From assembly GCF_000255295.1 (NCBI RefSeq), contig NC_017030.1, positions 6,484,328-6,548,327 of the forward strand: a DNA stretch of 64,000 bases, given 5' to 3'. The notes under the pieces are model-generated. The model saw nothing but the letters and a program-made list of their open reading frames with translations, ran no database searches and had not been told where the DNA came from. Position numbers and translations under genes: made by a program. How positions within the stretch are numbered: the stretch's first letter is position 1; each line of letters starts with the position of its first letter. Source of the stretch: Corallococcus coralloides DSM 2259. GTDB taxonomy: Bacteria > Myxococcota > Myxococcia > Myxococcales > Myxococcaceae. Below, one piece after another: positions 1 to 10,036 of the stretch.

Positions 1-1
1 G

Positions 2-787
2 CTCATCCGGGCCACCGAGCGGCAGTACCCGGGCGTGCCGCAGTTCGTCTGCTTCGACACGGCATTCCACGCGACGCTGCCGGAGGTCGCTTCGACATTC
101 CCTCTGCCCCGCTCCGTGAGGGACCAGGGCGTGCAGCGGTACGGCTTCCACGGCCTGTCGTACGAGTCCATCGTGGCCCGGCTCGAGCCCCAGGTGCCCG
201 CCCGCACCGTGGTGGCCCACCTGGGCAATGGCGCGAGCCTCGTGGCGCTGGACCACGGGCGCTCCGTGGATACCTCCATGGGCTTCACGCCCACGGGCGG
301 CATTCCGAGCGGCACCCGCACCGGCGACCTGGACCCAGGCGTGTTGCTGTTCCTGATGCGCACGGGTGGCATGGATGCGGATGCATTGGAGACGCTGGTG
401 AACCACGACGCCGGGCTTCGGGGCTTGTCGGAGGGGACCAGCGACATGCAGGCCCTCACGCGCGACGCGGCGGCGGGCAACACGGCGGCTGCGCTGGCGG
501 TGGACGTCTTCACGCGAAGCATCGCGAAGACGGTGGGTGCCTACGCGACGGTGCTCGGAGGACTGGACCTGCTCGTGTTCACGGGCGGCATCGGGGAGAA
601 CAGCGCGCGGATTCGCGAGAGCGTATGCGCGAGGCTGGGTCACCTGGGCATCCAGCTCGATGCGCAGCGGAACGAGGCGGGCGAGGGGCTCATCACTGCC
701 AAGGGCTCCCGGTGTCCGGTCCGCGTGCTGCCCAGCGATGAGGAGATACAGCTCGCCCGTCACACGCGCCGGCTGCTCCGCGGATGA
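2..787 (+). CDS. ackA: Acetate kinase, C-terminal part (cut by window start)
   Basis: Acetate kinase interconverts acetate plus ATP with acetyl phosphate plus ADP in the cytoplasm. The reading frame is open from base 2, so the gene begins before the window; about 261 of the roughly 400 residues usual for the family are present. Visible family motifs are YGFHGLSYES, the phosphate-binding LGNGASL, GTRTGDLDPG and, near the C-terminus, FTGGIGENS. A GTG at 35 is internal and not a real start, because the conserved frame continues upstream of it. The C-terminus (RRLLRG) looks complete. The gene converges on the lptG end of the minus-strand operon, with a palindrome array between them. Whether a phosphotransacetylase gene lies upstream cannot be seen. 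Confidence 0.95.
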   Translation, partial: LIRATERQYPGVPQFVCFDTAFHATLPEVASTFPLPRSVRDQGVQRYGFHGLSYESIVARLEPQVPARTVVAHLGNGASLVALDHGRSVDTSMGFTPTGGIPSGTRTGDLDPGVLLFLMRTGGMDADALETLVNHDAGLRGLSEGTSDMQALTRDAAAGNTAAALAVDVFTRSIAKTVGAYATVLGGLDLLVFTGGIGENSARIRESVCARLGHLGIQLDAQRNEAGEGLITAKGSRCPVRVLPSDEEIQLARHTRRLLRG

Positions 788-867
788 AGCCCCCTGCCCC
801 TCCAGCCTCGACTCCCACCCATACTGCGGGGAACTGAGAACCCCGCCGGCGGACTGCGACCCGCTCG

Positions 868-1324
868 AACCTGTCCGACAGCCGGACAGGTTTTGGAGCT
901 TCTTGGCCGCCACGGGGCCTGCGCGACGCCCGGGCCGCGGAAACCTGTTCGACTGTCCGACAGGTTTTGGAACTTCTTGGCCGCCACGGGGCCTGCGCGA
1001 CGCCCGGGCCGCGGAAACCTGTCCGACTGTCCGACAGGTTTTGGAGGTCCTCGGCCCGGGAGCGTCCTTGGCCTCCGGGCCACCGAAGTCGGTCCTACTG
1101 TCGGACAGGTTTTGGAGGTCCTCGGCCCGGGAGCGTCCTTGGCATCTGGCCCCCCGAAGCCGGTCCTACTGTCGGACAGGTTTTGGGCATCCTCGGCCGG
1201 AGGGTCGCCGCGATAGCTGGGTCCTGGAAACCGGTCCCGCTGTCGGACAGGTTTTAGACGTCCTCGGCTGGGGGCTCCGCGACAGGCGGCCTGCGGAAAC
1301 CTGTCCGACTGTCGGACAGGTTTT
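868..1324. repeat. Array of seven 28-bp near-palindromes, period 69-74 bp
   Basis: Seven copies of a 27-28-bp core lie at 868-894, 941-968, 1015-1042, 1086-1113, 1157-1184, 1228-1255 and 1297-1324. The right half (GGACAGGTTTT) is nearly invariant; the left half (AAACCTGTCCGAC) is less conserved. The last copy is a perfect inverted repeat with 13-bp arms around a single T. The 41-46-bp linkers are themselves related: those after copies 1 and 2 are almost identical, as are the first parts of those after copies 3 and 4. This points to growth by tandem duplication. The array fills the gap between convergent ackA and lptG, and each hairpin is flanked by A and T runs, so it could terminate transcription from both sides. 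No convincing protein is encoded here. Confidence 0.85.
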
Positions 1325-1356
1325 GACCGCTCCGGGCCCGAGCGGGTGCCCCGGGC

Positions 1357-2475
1357 TCAGGCCTGCCGCGTCACGCTTCGGCGCGGGAAGTGCAATAGGC
1401 CTTCGCGGCGCAGCCACAGGGCCGCCGCCACCACGGTCAGCAGCGTCGTGGGCATCCATGCGGCCACGGCGGGCGCCAGTCGCTCGGTGAGCACCAGCGT
1501 GCGGGACACCACCATCAGGCCCCACATCGCCACGGCGATGAGCAGCCCCTCCACCACCGCCGCCGTCAGGTGTCCGCGCCGGTTCGTCCTCAGCGCCAGG
1601 CCCACCGCGAGCAACGCCGCGGGCAGCCCCGCCAGCGGATACGCGAAGCGGTTGTGCCACGCGAGCTGGAAGGCCTTCGTCGCGAGCCCCACCTCCGCTC
1701 GCGCGACAATCTGCTCGCCCAGTTCTCCCAGGCGCATCTGCTCCGGACGGCCCGGCCGGATGCGGAACGTCGTCGCGCCCACGCCCAGCTCGTACTCCGC
1801 GACGGGCTGCTGCGTCACGGACGTGCGCCCGTCCTCCGTGAACGTGCGCTCCACCACGTCCGTCAGCTCCCAGCGCGTGCCCTCCACCGAGCGCATCCGC
1901 CCCGCGTCCACGCGGCGGCGCAGCTTGAACTCCGGCGTCAGCGTGAAGATGGAGACGTTCTCGAAGCCCTCCTGCGGGTTGCCTCCTCGCAGGAAGAAGA
2001 TGGAGTCGCCCCGCCGGAACCACTGCTTCGGCGTGTAGTACATCCGCCAGTCACCCCAGCGGTTGAAGCGCTGCGTGGTGATTTCATCCACGCGCCGGCC
2101 CGCTCGCGCGGCCACCGTCTCGTCGAACGCCACCAGCCCCACGCACGCCACCAGCGCGCAGATGCCCACCGGCAGGTACAGCGCCGCCGGTCCGAAGGTG
2201 AGTGAGCGCAGCGCCGTGACCTCACCCTTCTTGCGCAGCGCCGACACCGTGGTGCCCGCCGCCAGCAGCAGCGCCGCCGGCCCCAGCTGCTGCACCGTCA
2301 CCAGCGCCTTGTAGCCATAGAGCTTGAGCACATCCAGCACCCAGCCCTCGCCACCGTAGGCCTTCGCGCGGTCCACGAAGTCCACCACCAGGAACACCGC
2401 CACCACGCCCGCCAGGATGCCCAGCGTGTAGCGCACGTACGCGCCCACCACGTACCGGAAGAGGGTGCCCCTCAT
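1357..2475 (-). CDS. lptG: LPS export permease LptG
   Basis: Inner-membrane permease of the LptBFG ABC transporter, which extracts lipopolysaccharide from the inner membrane for transport to the cell surface. The 372-residue protein has the YjgP/YjgQ layout: an N-terminal hydrophobic segment (TLGILAGVVAVFLVVDFVD), two further helices to about residue 115, a periplasmic beta-rich domain around 120-255, and three C-terminal helices. The ATG start at 2475 overlaps the lptF stop by 4 bp, and translation begins MRGTLFRY; this start is chosen over an in-frame upstream one inside lptF because of the coupling and the fit to the family. It is last in the purH-TPR-purD-lptF-lptG operon and converges on ackA. 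LptG is assigned over LptF from gene order and is slightly less certain than the family. Confidence 0.88.
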   Translation of the reverse strand: MRGTLFRYVVGAYVRYTLGILAGVVAVFLVVDFVDRAKAYGGEGWVLDVLKLYGYKALVTVQQLGPAALLLAAGTTVSALRKKGEVTALRSLTFGPAALYLPVGICALVACVGLVAFDETVAARAGRRVDEITTQRFNRWGDWRMYYTPKQWFRRGDSIFFLRGGNPQEGFENVSIFTLTPEFKLRRRVDAGRMRSVEGTRWELTDVVERTFTEDGRTSVTQQPVAEYELGVGATTFRIRPGRPEQMRLGELGEQIVARAEVGLATKAFQLAWHNRFAYPLAGLPAALLAVGLALRTNRRGHLTAAVVEGLLIAVAMWGLMVVSRTLVLTERLAPAVAAWMPTTLLTVVAAALWLRREGLLHFPRRSVTRQA

Positions 2476-3584
2476 CGCACCGTCCCCGAACGCGTCACGC
2501 GGTACAGCGCGAACGCCCCCACCACCATGAAGAGCACGTTCGCCAGCTGCCCCGCGACGAACACCGGCATCTGGCCCTTCTGCCCCATCTGCTCGAAGGC
2601 GCGGCTCAGGAGGTAGTAGAGGACGTAGCCGCCCAGCGTCAGCAGGTAGCCCCACGCGCGGCCCGCCTGCCTGCGGCCAATCGCCAGCGGCGTGCCCAAC
2701 AGCGCGAACGCCACCGGCGCCACCGCATTGCCCATCCGGCTGTGCAGCGCCATCAGGAAGGGCCGTGAATCCTCGCGCCGCTCCTCCGCGTCCTTCGCCG
2801 CCGCCAGCAGCTCCGCGGGCGTCAGCTCCTCCTTCGGCGAGCGGAACCGGTTGCGCCGCGACAGCGACCCGCCCAGCCCCACGTTGATCTCCGCCTTCTC
2901 GAAGGCGACGACGCTCGCGTCCACCGAGGAGCGGTTGGCGCGGTGCACCTCACCTTCCTTCAATTCAATCCGCAGCGCCTCGCCCCGCTCGGACGTGCCC
3001 ACGCTGCCCTTGTGCGCCAGCACCAGCAGCGGCGAGCTGGGGTCGCGGTCGTCGTGCAACAGCACGTTCGTCCACCCGCCACCCTTGGGCGCCACCTTCT
3101 GCGCGTACAGCGTCAGGTCGCTCAGGTCCTCGTAGAAGACGCCGGACTTCACGTCGCCCGCGACGTTCTTCTGGATGACCTCGCCCACCAGGTCCTTCAC
3201 GCCCGTGAGGCCCCAAGGCTCCACCGTGGACGTCAGCAGCACCATGAACGCGCTCAGCGCGATGCCCACGCCCAGCGGCGCCGCCAGCAGCTGGAGCGGG
3301 CTGATGCCCAGGGCCTGCAGCGACGTGAGCTCCCGGTCCTCGCCCAGCCGCCCCAGGCCCAGCAGGATGGCCAGCAGGAACGCGATGGGCAGCGCCATCA
3401 CCAGGAAGTGCGGCGCCAGGTACGCGATGAGCCGGCCCAGGTCGACCAGCGTCACCGCCGAGCCCAGCAGCACGTCCGTGCCGCGCAGGAACTGCATCAC
3501 GAACAGCAGCAGGAACATGAACGCCACCCACACACCCAGGGGGACGAGCAGTTCCTTGAGCAGATATCGCGCCAGCAGCTTCAC
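2472..3584 (-). CDS. lptF: LPS export permease LptF
   Basis: Partner permease of LptG in the LptBFG lipopolysaccharide exporter. The 370-residue protein begins with an amphipathic stretch (MKLLARYLLKELL) and a first membrane helix (GVWVAFMFLLLFVMQFL), followed by two more helices to about residue 115, a periplasmic beta-jellyroll-like domain, and three C-terminal helices with the conserved turn LLGTPLAIGRRQAG between them. It starts with GTG at 3584, overlapping the purD stop by 4 bp, and its own stop overlaps the lptG start. Translational coupling with both neighbours is therefore likely, and equal amounts of LptF and LptG would follow from it. Confidence 0.9.
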   Translation of the reverse strand: MKLLARYLLKELLVPLGVWVAFMFLLLFVMQFLRGTDVLLGSAVTLVDLGRLIAYLAPHFLVMALPIAFLLAILLGLGRLGEDRELTSLQALGISPLQLLAAPLGVGIALSAFMVLLTSTVEPWGLTGVKDLVGEVIQKNVAGDVKSGVFYEDLSDLTLYAQKVAPKGGGWTNVLLHDDRDPSSPLLVLAHKGSVGTSERGEALRIELKEGEVHRANRSSVDASVVAFEKAEINVGLGGSLSRRNRFRSPKEELTPAELLAAAKDAEERREDSRPFLMALHSRMGNAVAPVAFALLGTPLAIGRRQAGRAWGYLLTLGGYVLYYLLSRAFEQMGQKGQMPVFVAGQLANVLFMVVGAFALYRVTRSGTVR

Positions 3585-4840
3585 GGCCGCGCCCGCAGCC
3601 CCCGCGCGCCAATGTCCCGGCGGAAGTGCTTGCCCTCGAAGCGCACGGCGTCCGCCGACTCCAGGGCCCGCTCGCGCGCCGTCGCCAGGCTGTCACCCCG
3701 AGCGCACACCGTCAGCACCCGGCCACCCGCCGTCACCAGCGCGCCGTCCTGCTTCGCCACGCCCGCCAGGAACACGGGCGCGTTCGACGCCACCGCGTCC
3801 AGCCCTTCAATCCGCGCACCCTTCTTCGGCGCCTCCGGGTAGCCCTCCGCCGCCAGCACCACGCCCACCGACGCACCCGGGAACTGCTTCAGCGGCCGGG
3901 GCTCCAGCGTGCCCTTCGCGCACGCCTCCATCAGCGGCAGCAGGTCCTCGTCCACCTGCATCATCAGGACCTGCGTCTCCGGATCGCCGAAGCGCGCGTT
4001 GAACTCCAGCACCTTCGGGCCAGACGCCGTGAGCATCAGCCCCGCGTACAGCACCCCGCGCAGCGGCGTGCCGCGCTTCTTGAGCACCGCCAGCGTGGGC
4101 GCGATGACCTGCTCGCCCACCTGGGCCAGCTGCGCTGGCGTGAGGAACGGCGCCGGGCAGTACGCGCCCATGCCGCCGGTGTTGGGGCCCGTGTCGCCCT
4201 CGCCCACGCGCTTGTGGTCCTGCGACAGCGGCAGCAGCACGTAGCGCTCGCCGTCGCACAGGGCCATGAGCGACACCTCCTCGCCCTCCAGCAACTCCTC
4301 CAGCACCATCCGCTGGCCCGCCTGCCCCATCTCCGCCACGGCGCGCACGGCCTCGCGCGCGGCCTTCGCGTCCGGCGCGACGATGACGCCCTTGCCCGCG
4401 GCCAGGCCGTCCGCCTTCACCACGATGCGGCCCTGAGCCACGGCGTACGCCTCCGCCTCCGCCGCGTCCGTGAAGACGCGGAAGGCCGCGGTGGGCACGC
4501 CCGCCTCCGCCATGATTTCCTTGGCGAAGGCCTTGGAGCCCTCGATGCGCGCGGCCGCCGCGACGGGGCCGAAGCACGGGATGTCCACCTGCGCCAGCGC
4601 GTCCGCGACGCCCGCGACGAGCGGCGCCTCCGGGCCCACCACCACCAGGTCCACGCGCTCGCGGCGCGCCAGCGACACCACCGCCTCCGGCGAATCCGCC
4701 TGCAAGGGCACGTTGGTGCCCCACCGCGCCGTGCCCGGGTTGCCCGGGCCGACAAGGAGCCGTGAGAGACGAGGACTCTGGGCCAGCTTCCACGCGAGCG
4801 CGTGCTCGCGGCCGCCCGACCCCAGCAACAGGACCTTCAC
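3581..4840 (-). CDS. purD: Phosphoribosylamine-glycine ligase (GARS)
   Basis: PurD joins glycine to 5-phosphoribosylamine with ATP, the second step of de novo purine synthesis. The 419-residue length is normal for a single-domain bacterial PurD. The N-terminal nucleotide-binding motif LLLGSGGREHALAWKL, the ATP-grasp glycine-rich segment (KADGLAAGKGVIV, about residues 141-153), TGGMGAYCPAPF and FNARFGDPETQ are all present. It starts with GTG at 4840, one base after the upstream TPR gene stops, and its stop overlaps the lptF start by 4 bp. Lying in the same operon as purH it supplies an early step to purH's final two; the rest of the purine pathway must be elsewhere. Confidence 0.97.
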   Translation of the reverse strand: MKVLLLGSGGREHALAWKLAQSPRLSRLLVGPGNPGTARWGTNVPLQADSPEAVVSLARRERVDLVVVGPEAPLVAGVADALAQVDIPCFGPVAAAARIEGSKAFAKEIMAEAGVPTAAFRVFTDAAEAEAYAVAQGRIVVKADGLAAGKGVIVAPDAKAAREAVRAVAEMGQAGQRMVLEELLEGEEVSLMALCDGERYVLLPLSQDHKRVGEGDTGPNTGGMGAYCPAPFLTPAQLAQVGEQVIAPTLAVLKKRGTPLRGVLYAGLMLTASGPKVLEFNARFGDPETQVLMMQVDEDLLPLMEACAKGTLEPRPLKQFPGASVGVVLAAEGYPEAPKKGARIEGLDAVASNAPVFLAGVAKQDGALVTAGGRVLTVCARGDSLATARERALESADAVRFEGKHFRRDIGARGLRARP

Positions 4841-4841
4841 G

Positions 4842-7832
4842 TCAACCTCGCTCGTCCAGTTTGAAGAGCAGCTTCTTCGCCGGGAAGTAGGACGGATCCA
4901 ACCCCACCACCTTCTCCAGCACCGCGCGCGCCTCCTGCGGCTTCGACGTCACCAGCAGCTCCGCCAGCTTCGTCTGCGCGGACAACATCTTCGGGGCGAC
5001 GTCCAACGTGGACTGCAACGCGCGCATCGCGCCCGCCACGTCCCCGGCCGCCGCCTGCGCGAGCCCCAGCGACAGACGCGCCACCGGCAGCCCGCGCTCG
5101 ACGCCCACCGCGCGGTCCGCCAGGTTCCGGGCCTGCGGCCCCTTCGTGTCCAGCGCGATGAGCGCCCGGTACGCCAGCGCACCGCCGCTGTTCGCGTTCA
5201 CGTCCACCACGGATTGCAAGAGCCGCTCCGCGGTCTGCCGGTCCCCCTGATGGAAGCGCACCAGGGCCTCGTAGAGCAGGGGCTGCACGTCCTCCGCACG
5301 GTCACCCAGGGACTTCACCACGTTCTCCACGCCCACCAGCGTGTCGCCCGGCCGCAGCCAGAAGCGGGACAGCGCGGGCCGGGGCGCCAGCCGCAACGGG
5401 TCCCACACGCGCGCCTCCAGGACCGGGTAGAACAGGCGGAAGGCCTCGTCGCGCTTCTTCGCGCTCGCCGCCGCCACGCCCTCCAGCAGCTTCGCGTCCA
5501 TGCGGCGGTCGTCCAGCCGCACCGCCTGCTGGAAGCGCGCCTGGGCTCCGGCCGCGTCGCCTTCCAGCAGGTGCACGCGCCCTTCCAGCACCTTCTCCAG
5601 CGCCGCGTCCTCCAGCCGGCCCTGGAAGCCCTTCAGGTGCTCGCGGGCCAGGGCCGCGTCCTTCTGCGTCAGCGCCACCATGAACCACTGCAGGTGGGCC
5701 TCCGGCATCGCCGGCACCGCCTTCAGGGCGGCCGCCGCGGCAGTCGCCGCCGCGGCGTCATTGCCCGCCGTGCGCTCCGCCGCGGCCAGGTGGCTGAAGA
5801 TTTCGGACGCGTCGCGCGGGCCATGGCGGGACGCGTTCTTCGACAGCTCCTTCAGGACGCGCACGGCTTCGCGCGCGTTGCCCTCCGCCTGGTAGCGCAG
5901 GACGGCCAGCGCGAGGGTGGCGCGCACGTCGCCCGCCTTCGCCTTCAGCCGGTCCTCGTACAGCTTGCGCGCGCGAGCGGTCTCCCCCACCTCCACGTAG
6001 ATGCGGGCGGCGGCCTCCACGCTGTTCCAGTCCTGCGGATCCAGCTCCATCCGCTGGCGCAGCTGCTTGAGCGCCATGCCGTACTGGCCGGCCTGCTCGT
6101 GCGCGAGCGCGCTGTAGTAGTCCACGCGCTGGAGGTTCGGCGCCAGCTTCCGCGCGGCCTCGAACTCCTGGTTCGCCAGCTCCCGCGACGTGGCCACCTG
6201 CGAGCGGCCCAGCACCAGGTGCGCCTCCGCCTTGTAGGCGTCAGCGGCGTTCGACTGGGACAGCACCTCCGTCGCCAGCCGCGCCGCCTCCTCCAGGTTG
6301 CCGGCCTGACGCGAGCGCGCCAGCAGCAGGTTCGCGTGCGCGACGAGCAGCGCGGGCGTCTCCCCGGCCATGCCCGTCGCGGCCTGGATGAGCTCGCGCG
6401 CCTCCTGGAAGGAGTTGTCGTCCATGCCCGGACCGCGCCCGAGCGCCAGCGCCTGCACGTACCCGGCGATGGCGTCCGTGCTGCGGGGGTCGAGCAGCAG
6501 CGCCTGCTGGAAGGACTCCTCGGCTTCCGCGTAGGCGCTGCGCTGGTCCATGGCGAGCTGCTTCTGGCCGGCGGCCAGGTGCTGCTCGCTGGTGCCCTCC
6601 AGCTCCAGGAACTGGAGCTTCCACCGGCCCACCGTGGCCAGCACCTCCGGGGGCACCGCGGCCGGAGCGGCGGGCTGCGCGTCCCGGACCCGCTGCTCCT
6701 GCTGGGGCTTGTGCACGAGGAAGTAGTAGCCCGCGCCACCGGCCCCGAGGACCGCCAGCGCCAGCAGGCTGAAGACTCCCGCACGGCTGCCGCCGCTGCC
6801 GCCACGCTGCGCGCTGCGGACCGGCGCGGCCGTGATGTGCGACGTGCGAGCGGGCTTCACCGAGCTCACGCGCGAGTCCGGCGCCAGCGCGGTGGCGCCC
6901 TCGGACCGGGGTTCGTCCCCGGACGCGGCGCCGTCCAGGCCGCTCATCACGGGCAGCTCCACCAGGGCGCCGCCGTCGGACGGGGGCGGCGCCACCTCGG
7001 GCGCCACCAGCACGGTGGACTCCCGGGGGAACGCGGACTCCCGCTGCTTGCAGGCCTCGCAGATGCCCAGGGCCTGGTCGAAGGGGTCCGTCAGGTCCTT
7101 GCCGCACGAGCGGCAGTTCGTGTGCGTCTCCGGCTTCGGGACGACCGGCGCGGGCGCGCGGGCGGACATGCGGCCCAGCGACACCGCCCCGGCGGGAGGC
7201 GAGGAGGCCCGTCCGGGCGCCGGAGAGGCTTCCGGCTCCAGGCCTCCGGGCGCCGGGCCAAGGAAGTCGAGCAGCGGATCTTCCGGAACGACCGGAGCCG
7301 CTGACTTCGCGGGAGCCGCCACCGCGGGCGCGGCGGGCACGGGAGGACCGGGCTTCGCCGCGGGCGCCGCCTTCGAAGCGGACGGAGGAACCGACGGGCC
7401 CAGGTTGGCGAACGGGTCCGAGGGAAGGCCCCCGGGGGCTTTCGACGCGGGCGGCCCCAGGTCCGCGAACGGGTCCACACTGCCTGGCGGCCCCAGCTCC
7501 GGCATCTCGCCGAAGTCCCCGAAGAGGTCCGACTTCGGCGCCGCCTTCGGTGCGGCCAGGGGCTCCAGAGGCTTCGCCGCGACGGGCGCGGCGGCCGGAT
7601 TGCTCCGGGGCTCGCGCGCGACCGGAGGCGCCGGTGCGGCCGCGGGCGGCTTCGGCTCGGCGGAGGGAGGCACGGCCCCTTCAGCGGGAGCCGTCACGGA
7701 CGCGGCCGAGGCCTCCCGCTTCACGAGCTGGAGGTGACGGCAGCGGGGACACTGAGCACGGACGCCCTTGGGCGTGATCAACCGATCGTCGATCGCGTAG
7801 GCCGCCGCGCATTTCTGGCAGACGATGCGCAT
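4842..7832 (-). CDS. Zinc-ribbon, single-pass membrane protein with TPR repeats
   Basis: A 996-residue protein of unknown exact role. The first 35 residues form an MJ0042-type zinc ribbon with cysteines at 5, 8, 28 and 31. A proline/alanine-rich linker follows to about 235, then a second CxxC pair set (CRSCGKDL and CEACKQRE, about 239-265), a disordered stretch, one membrane helix near 350-372 (LLALAVLGAGGAGYYFLV), and a long TPR-rich region from about 400 to the end. The layout suggests cytoplasmic zinc modules tethered to a periplasmic TPR scaffold. It sits 4 bp after purH and 1 bp before purD, so it is transcribed with them. Proteins of this build are common in myxobacteria, but no reaction or partner can be named. 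A link to the Lpt genes two places downstream is only positional. Confidence 0.8.
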   Translation of the reverse strand: MRIVCQKCAAAYAIDDRLITPKGVRAQCPRCRHLQLVKREASAASVTAPAEGAVPPSAEPKPPAAAPAPPVAREPRSNPAAAPVAAKPLEPLAAPKAAPKSDLFGDFGEMPELGPPGSVDPFADLGPPASKAPGGLPSDPFANLGPSVPPSASKAAPAAKPGPPVPAAPAVAAPAKSAAPVVPEDPLLDFLGPAPGGLEPEASPAPGRASSPPAGAVSLGRMSARAPAPVVPKPETHTNCRSCGKDLTDPFDQALGICEACKQRESAFPRESTVLVAPEVAPPPSDGGALVELPVMSGLDGAASGDEPRSEGATALAPDSRVSSVKPARTSHITAAPVRSAQRGGSGGSRAGVFSLLALAVLGAGGAGYYFLVHKPQQEQRVRDAQPAAPAAVPPEVLATVGRWKLQFLELEGTSEQHLAAGQKQLAMDQRSAYAEAEESFQQALLLDPRSTDAIAGYVQALALGRGPGMDDNSFQEARELIQAATGMAGETPALLVAHANLLLARSRQAGNLEEAARLATEVLSQSNAADAYKAEAHLVLGRSQVATSRELANQEFEAARKLAPNLQRVDYYSALAHEQAGQYGMALKQLRQRMELDPQDWNSVEAAARIYVEVGETARARKLYEDRLKAKAGDVRATLALAVLRYQAEGNAREAVRVLKELSKNASRHGPRDASEIFSHLAAAERTAGNDAAAATAAAAALKAVPAMPEAHLQWFMVALTQKDAALAREHLKGFQGRLEDAALEKVLEGRVHLLEGDAAGAQARFQQAVRLDDRRMDAKLLEGVAAASAKKRDEAFRLFYPVLEARVWDPLRLAPRPALSRFWLRPGDTLVGVENVVKSLGDRAEDVQPLLYEALVRFHQGDRQTAERLLQSVVDVNANSGGALAYRALIALDTKGPQARNLADRAVGVERGLPVARLSLGLAQAAAGDVAGAMRALQSTLDVAPKMLSAQTKLAELLVTSKPQEARAVLEKVVGLDPSYFPAKKLLFKLDERG

Positions 7833-7836
7833 GAAG

Positions 7837-9381
7837 TTAGTGGCGGAAGTGTCGCACTCCCGTCACCACCATGGCCATCCCATGTTCGTCCGCGGCGGCA
7901 ATCACCTCCGCGTCCCGGACGGACCCACCCGGTTGGATGACCGCCGTCGCCCCCGCCCGGGCCGCCTCGTCCAGCCCGTCCCGGAAGGGGAAGAAGGCGT
8001 CCGAGGCCACGGCGCTGCCCTTGAGGGCCTCGCCACCCCGCGTCATCGCGATGCGCACGGAGTCCACCCGGTTCGTCTGCCCGCCGCCCTGGGCCAGGAG
8101 CTGCGCCGGCGCCGCGAAGACGATGGCGTTGCTCTTCACGTGCTTGCACACCTTCCAGGCGAAGCGCAGGGCCCGCTCCTCCTCCGGCGTGGGGGCGCGC
8201 TTGGACACCACCTTCCACTCCAGGGGCGGCTCCACCGCGTCCCGGTCCATCAGGAGCATGCCGCCGGACACGCTGCGCGCGTCCACCTGGGGACGGGGCG
8301 CCGCCGTGGGGGACGCCAGCGCGGGGCCCGCCTCCAGGAGGCGCAGGTTCTTCTTCCCGGCCAGCACCTGGAGCGCCACCGCCGAGTACGACGGCGCGAT
8401 GACCGCCTCCAGGAACGTCTCCGCCATGGCCTTCGCCGTGGCCTCGTCCACTTCGCGGTTGAAGGCGACGATGCCGCCGAAGGCGCTCACCTCGTCCACG
8501 GCGCGGGCGGTGCGGTAGGCCTTCTCCAGCACGTCGTCCACCGCCACGCCGCACGGGGTGTTGTGCTTGATGACCACCGCGCAGGGCTTCTCCGGGAACT
8601 CCAGGACGAGCCCCAGGGCCGCGTCCAGGTCCAGGATGTTGTTGTACGAAAGCTCCTTGCCCTGCAGCACCTTGGCGAAGGCGACAGACGGCTCCTTCGG
8701 CGCGGCGTATTCCTTGTAGAAGGCGCCGCGCTGGTGCGGGTTCTCCCCGTAGCGCAGCCCCTGCACCTTGCGGAACGCGAGCGACAGCTCCTCGGGGAAG
8801 GGCTCCTGGGCCTCGCCGGACAGCCACCCGGAGATGGACGCGTCGTAGGCCGCCGTGTGCGCGAACGCCTTGCGCATCAGCCGGCGCCGCGTCTCCAGGC
8901 CCACGGCCTTGTGGCCCTCAATCTCCGCGAGCACCGGCGCGTAGTCGTCCGGGTCCACCACGATGGCCACGTGCTTGAAGTTCTTCGCGGACGCGCGGAC
9001 CATCGCCGGCCCGCCGATGTCGATGTTCTCGATGACGTCGTCCTCGCCCGCGCCGGACGCCACGGTCTGGCGGAACGGGTAGAGGTTCACCACCACCAGC
9101 GAGATGGGCTCGATGTGGTTGGCCGCCATCTCCGCCTTGTCACTCTCAAGGTCCGGCCGGCCGAGGATGCCGCCGTGGATGCGGGGGTGGAGCGTCTTCA
9201 CGCGGCCGCCGAGGATTTCGGGACTCTGCGTGTGCTCGGACACCTGGGTGGCGGGGATGCCAGCGGCCTTCAGGGCCTCCAGGGTGCCGCCCGTGGAGAG
9301 CAGCCGGTAGCCCAGCCGCACCAGGCCCTGGGCAAAGGGGACCAGACCGCGCTTGTCGGAAACGCTCAGGAGAGCCAGCAC
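7837..9381 (-). CDS. purH: Bifunctional AICAR formyltransferase / IMP cyclohydrolase
   Basis: PurH catalyses the last two steps of de novo IMP synthesis: formylation of AICAR by 10-formyltetrahydrofolate, then ring closure. The N-terminal cyclohydrolase part shows [35 protein letters not shown] and the NIDIGGPAM motif. The formyltransferase part shows [16 protein letters not shown] and, near the C-terminus, [10 protein letters not shown] and IQPGGSVRD. Length is 514 residues from a GTG at 9381, preceded at a good distance by GCGAGG; a TTG at 9396 would add five residues (MRGAH) but has no better ribosome-binding site, so the GTG is preferred. It is first in the operon. Note the unusual grouping with lptF and lptG downstream. 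Confidence 0.96.
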   Translation of the reverse strand: MLALLSVSDKRGLVPFAQGLVRLGYRLLSTGGTLEALKAAGIPATQVSEHTQSPEILGGRVKTLHPRIHGGILGRPDLESDKAEMAANHIEPISLVVVNLYPFRQTVASGAGEDDVIENIDIGGPAMVRASAKNFKHVAIVVDPDDYAPVLAEIEGHKAVGLETRRRLMRKAFAHTAAYDASISGWLSGEAQEPFPEELSLAFRKVQGLRYGENPHQRGAFYKEYAAPKEPSVAFAKVLQGKELSYNNILDLDAALGLVLEFPEKPCAVVIKHNTPCGVAVDDVLEKAYRTARAVDEVSAFGGIVAFNREVDEATAKAMAETFLEAVIAPSYSAVALQVLAGKKNLRLLEAGPALASPTAAPRPQVDARSVSGGMLLMDRDAVEPPLEWKVVSKRAPTPEEERALRFAWKVCKHVKSNAIVFAAPAQLLAQGGGQTNRVDSVRIAMTRGGEALKGSAVASDAFFPFRDGLDEAARAGATAVIQPGGSVRDAEVIAAADEHGMAMVVTGVRHFRH

Positions 9382-9430
9382 GTGTGCGCCTCGCAATGGG
9401 TGGGGGTGGCGCGGGTCCTAGCAACCACCC

Positions 9431-9462
9431 CCTGGGGTGTCAACGCAACACGTCACCCCAGG
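9431..9462 (-). terminator. Hairpin between the sigma-like gene and purH
   Basis: A 9-bp perfect stem, CCTGGGGTG with CACCCCAGG, encloses a 14-base loop. It lies 26 bp past the stop of the sigma-like gene and about 50 bp before purH, where a terminator would separate the two minus-strand units. No U-run follows on the minus strand, so intrinsic termination is uncertain. Confidence 0.4.
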
Positions 9463-9487
9463 CCCTCAGCGAAACAGTGCCCTGCCC

Positions 9488-9979
<492 letters not shown>

Positions 9980-10036
9980 GTGTCGTCCTCCAGATGCGTG
10001 GAGTCTACCCGGTTCAACAGGACCCTGGGGGGCATC

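Noticed and set aside
868-1324. CRISPR-like array (28-bp repeats, 41-46-bp linkers)
   Set aside because: Linkers are related to one another instead of unique, the repeats vary at many positions, and no cas genes lie near.
2943-6300. Long plus-strand open frames over lptF, purD and the TPR gene
   Set aside because: Histidine/arginine/glutamine-rich translations are antisense shadows of high-GC genes with clear family identity on the minus strand.
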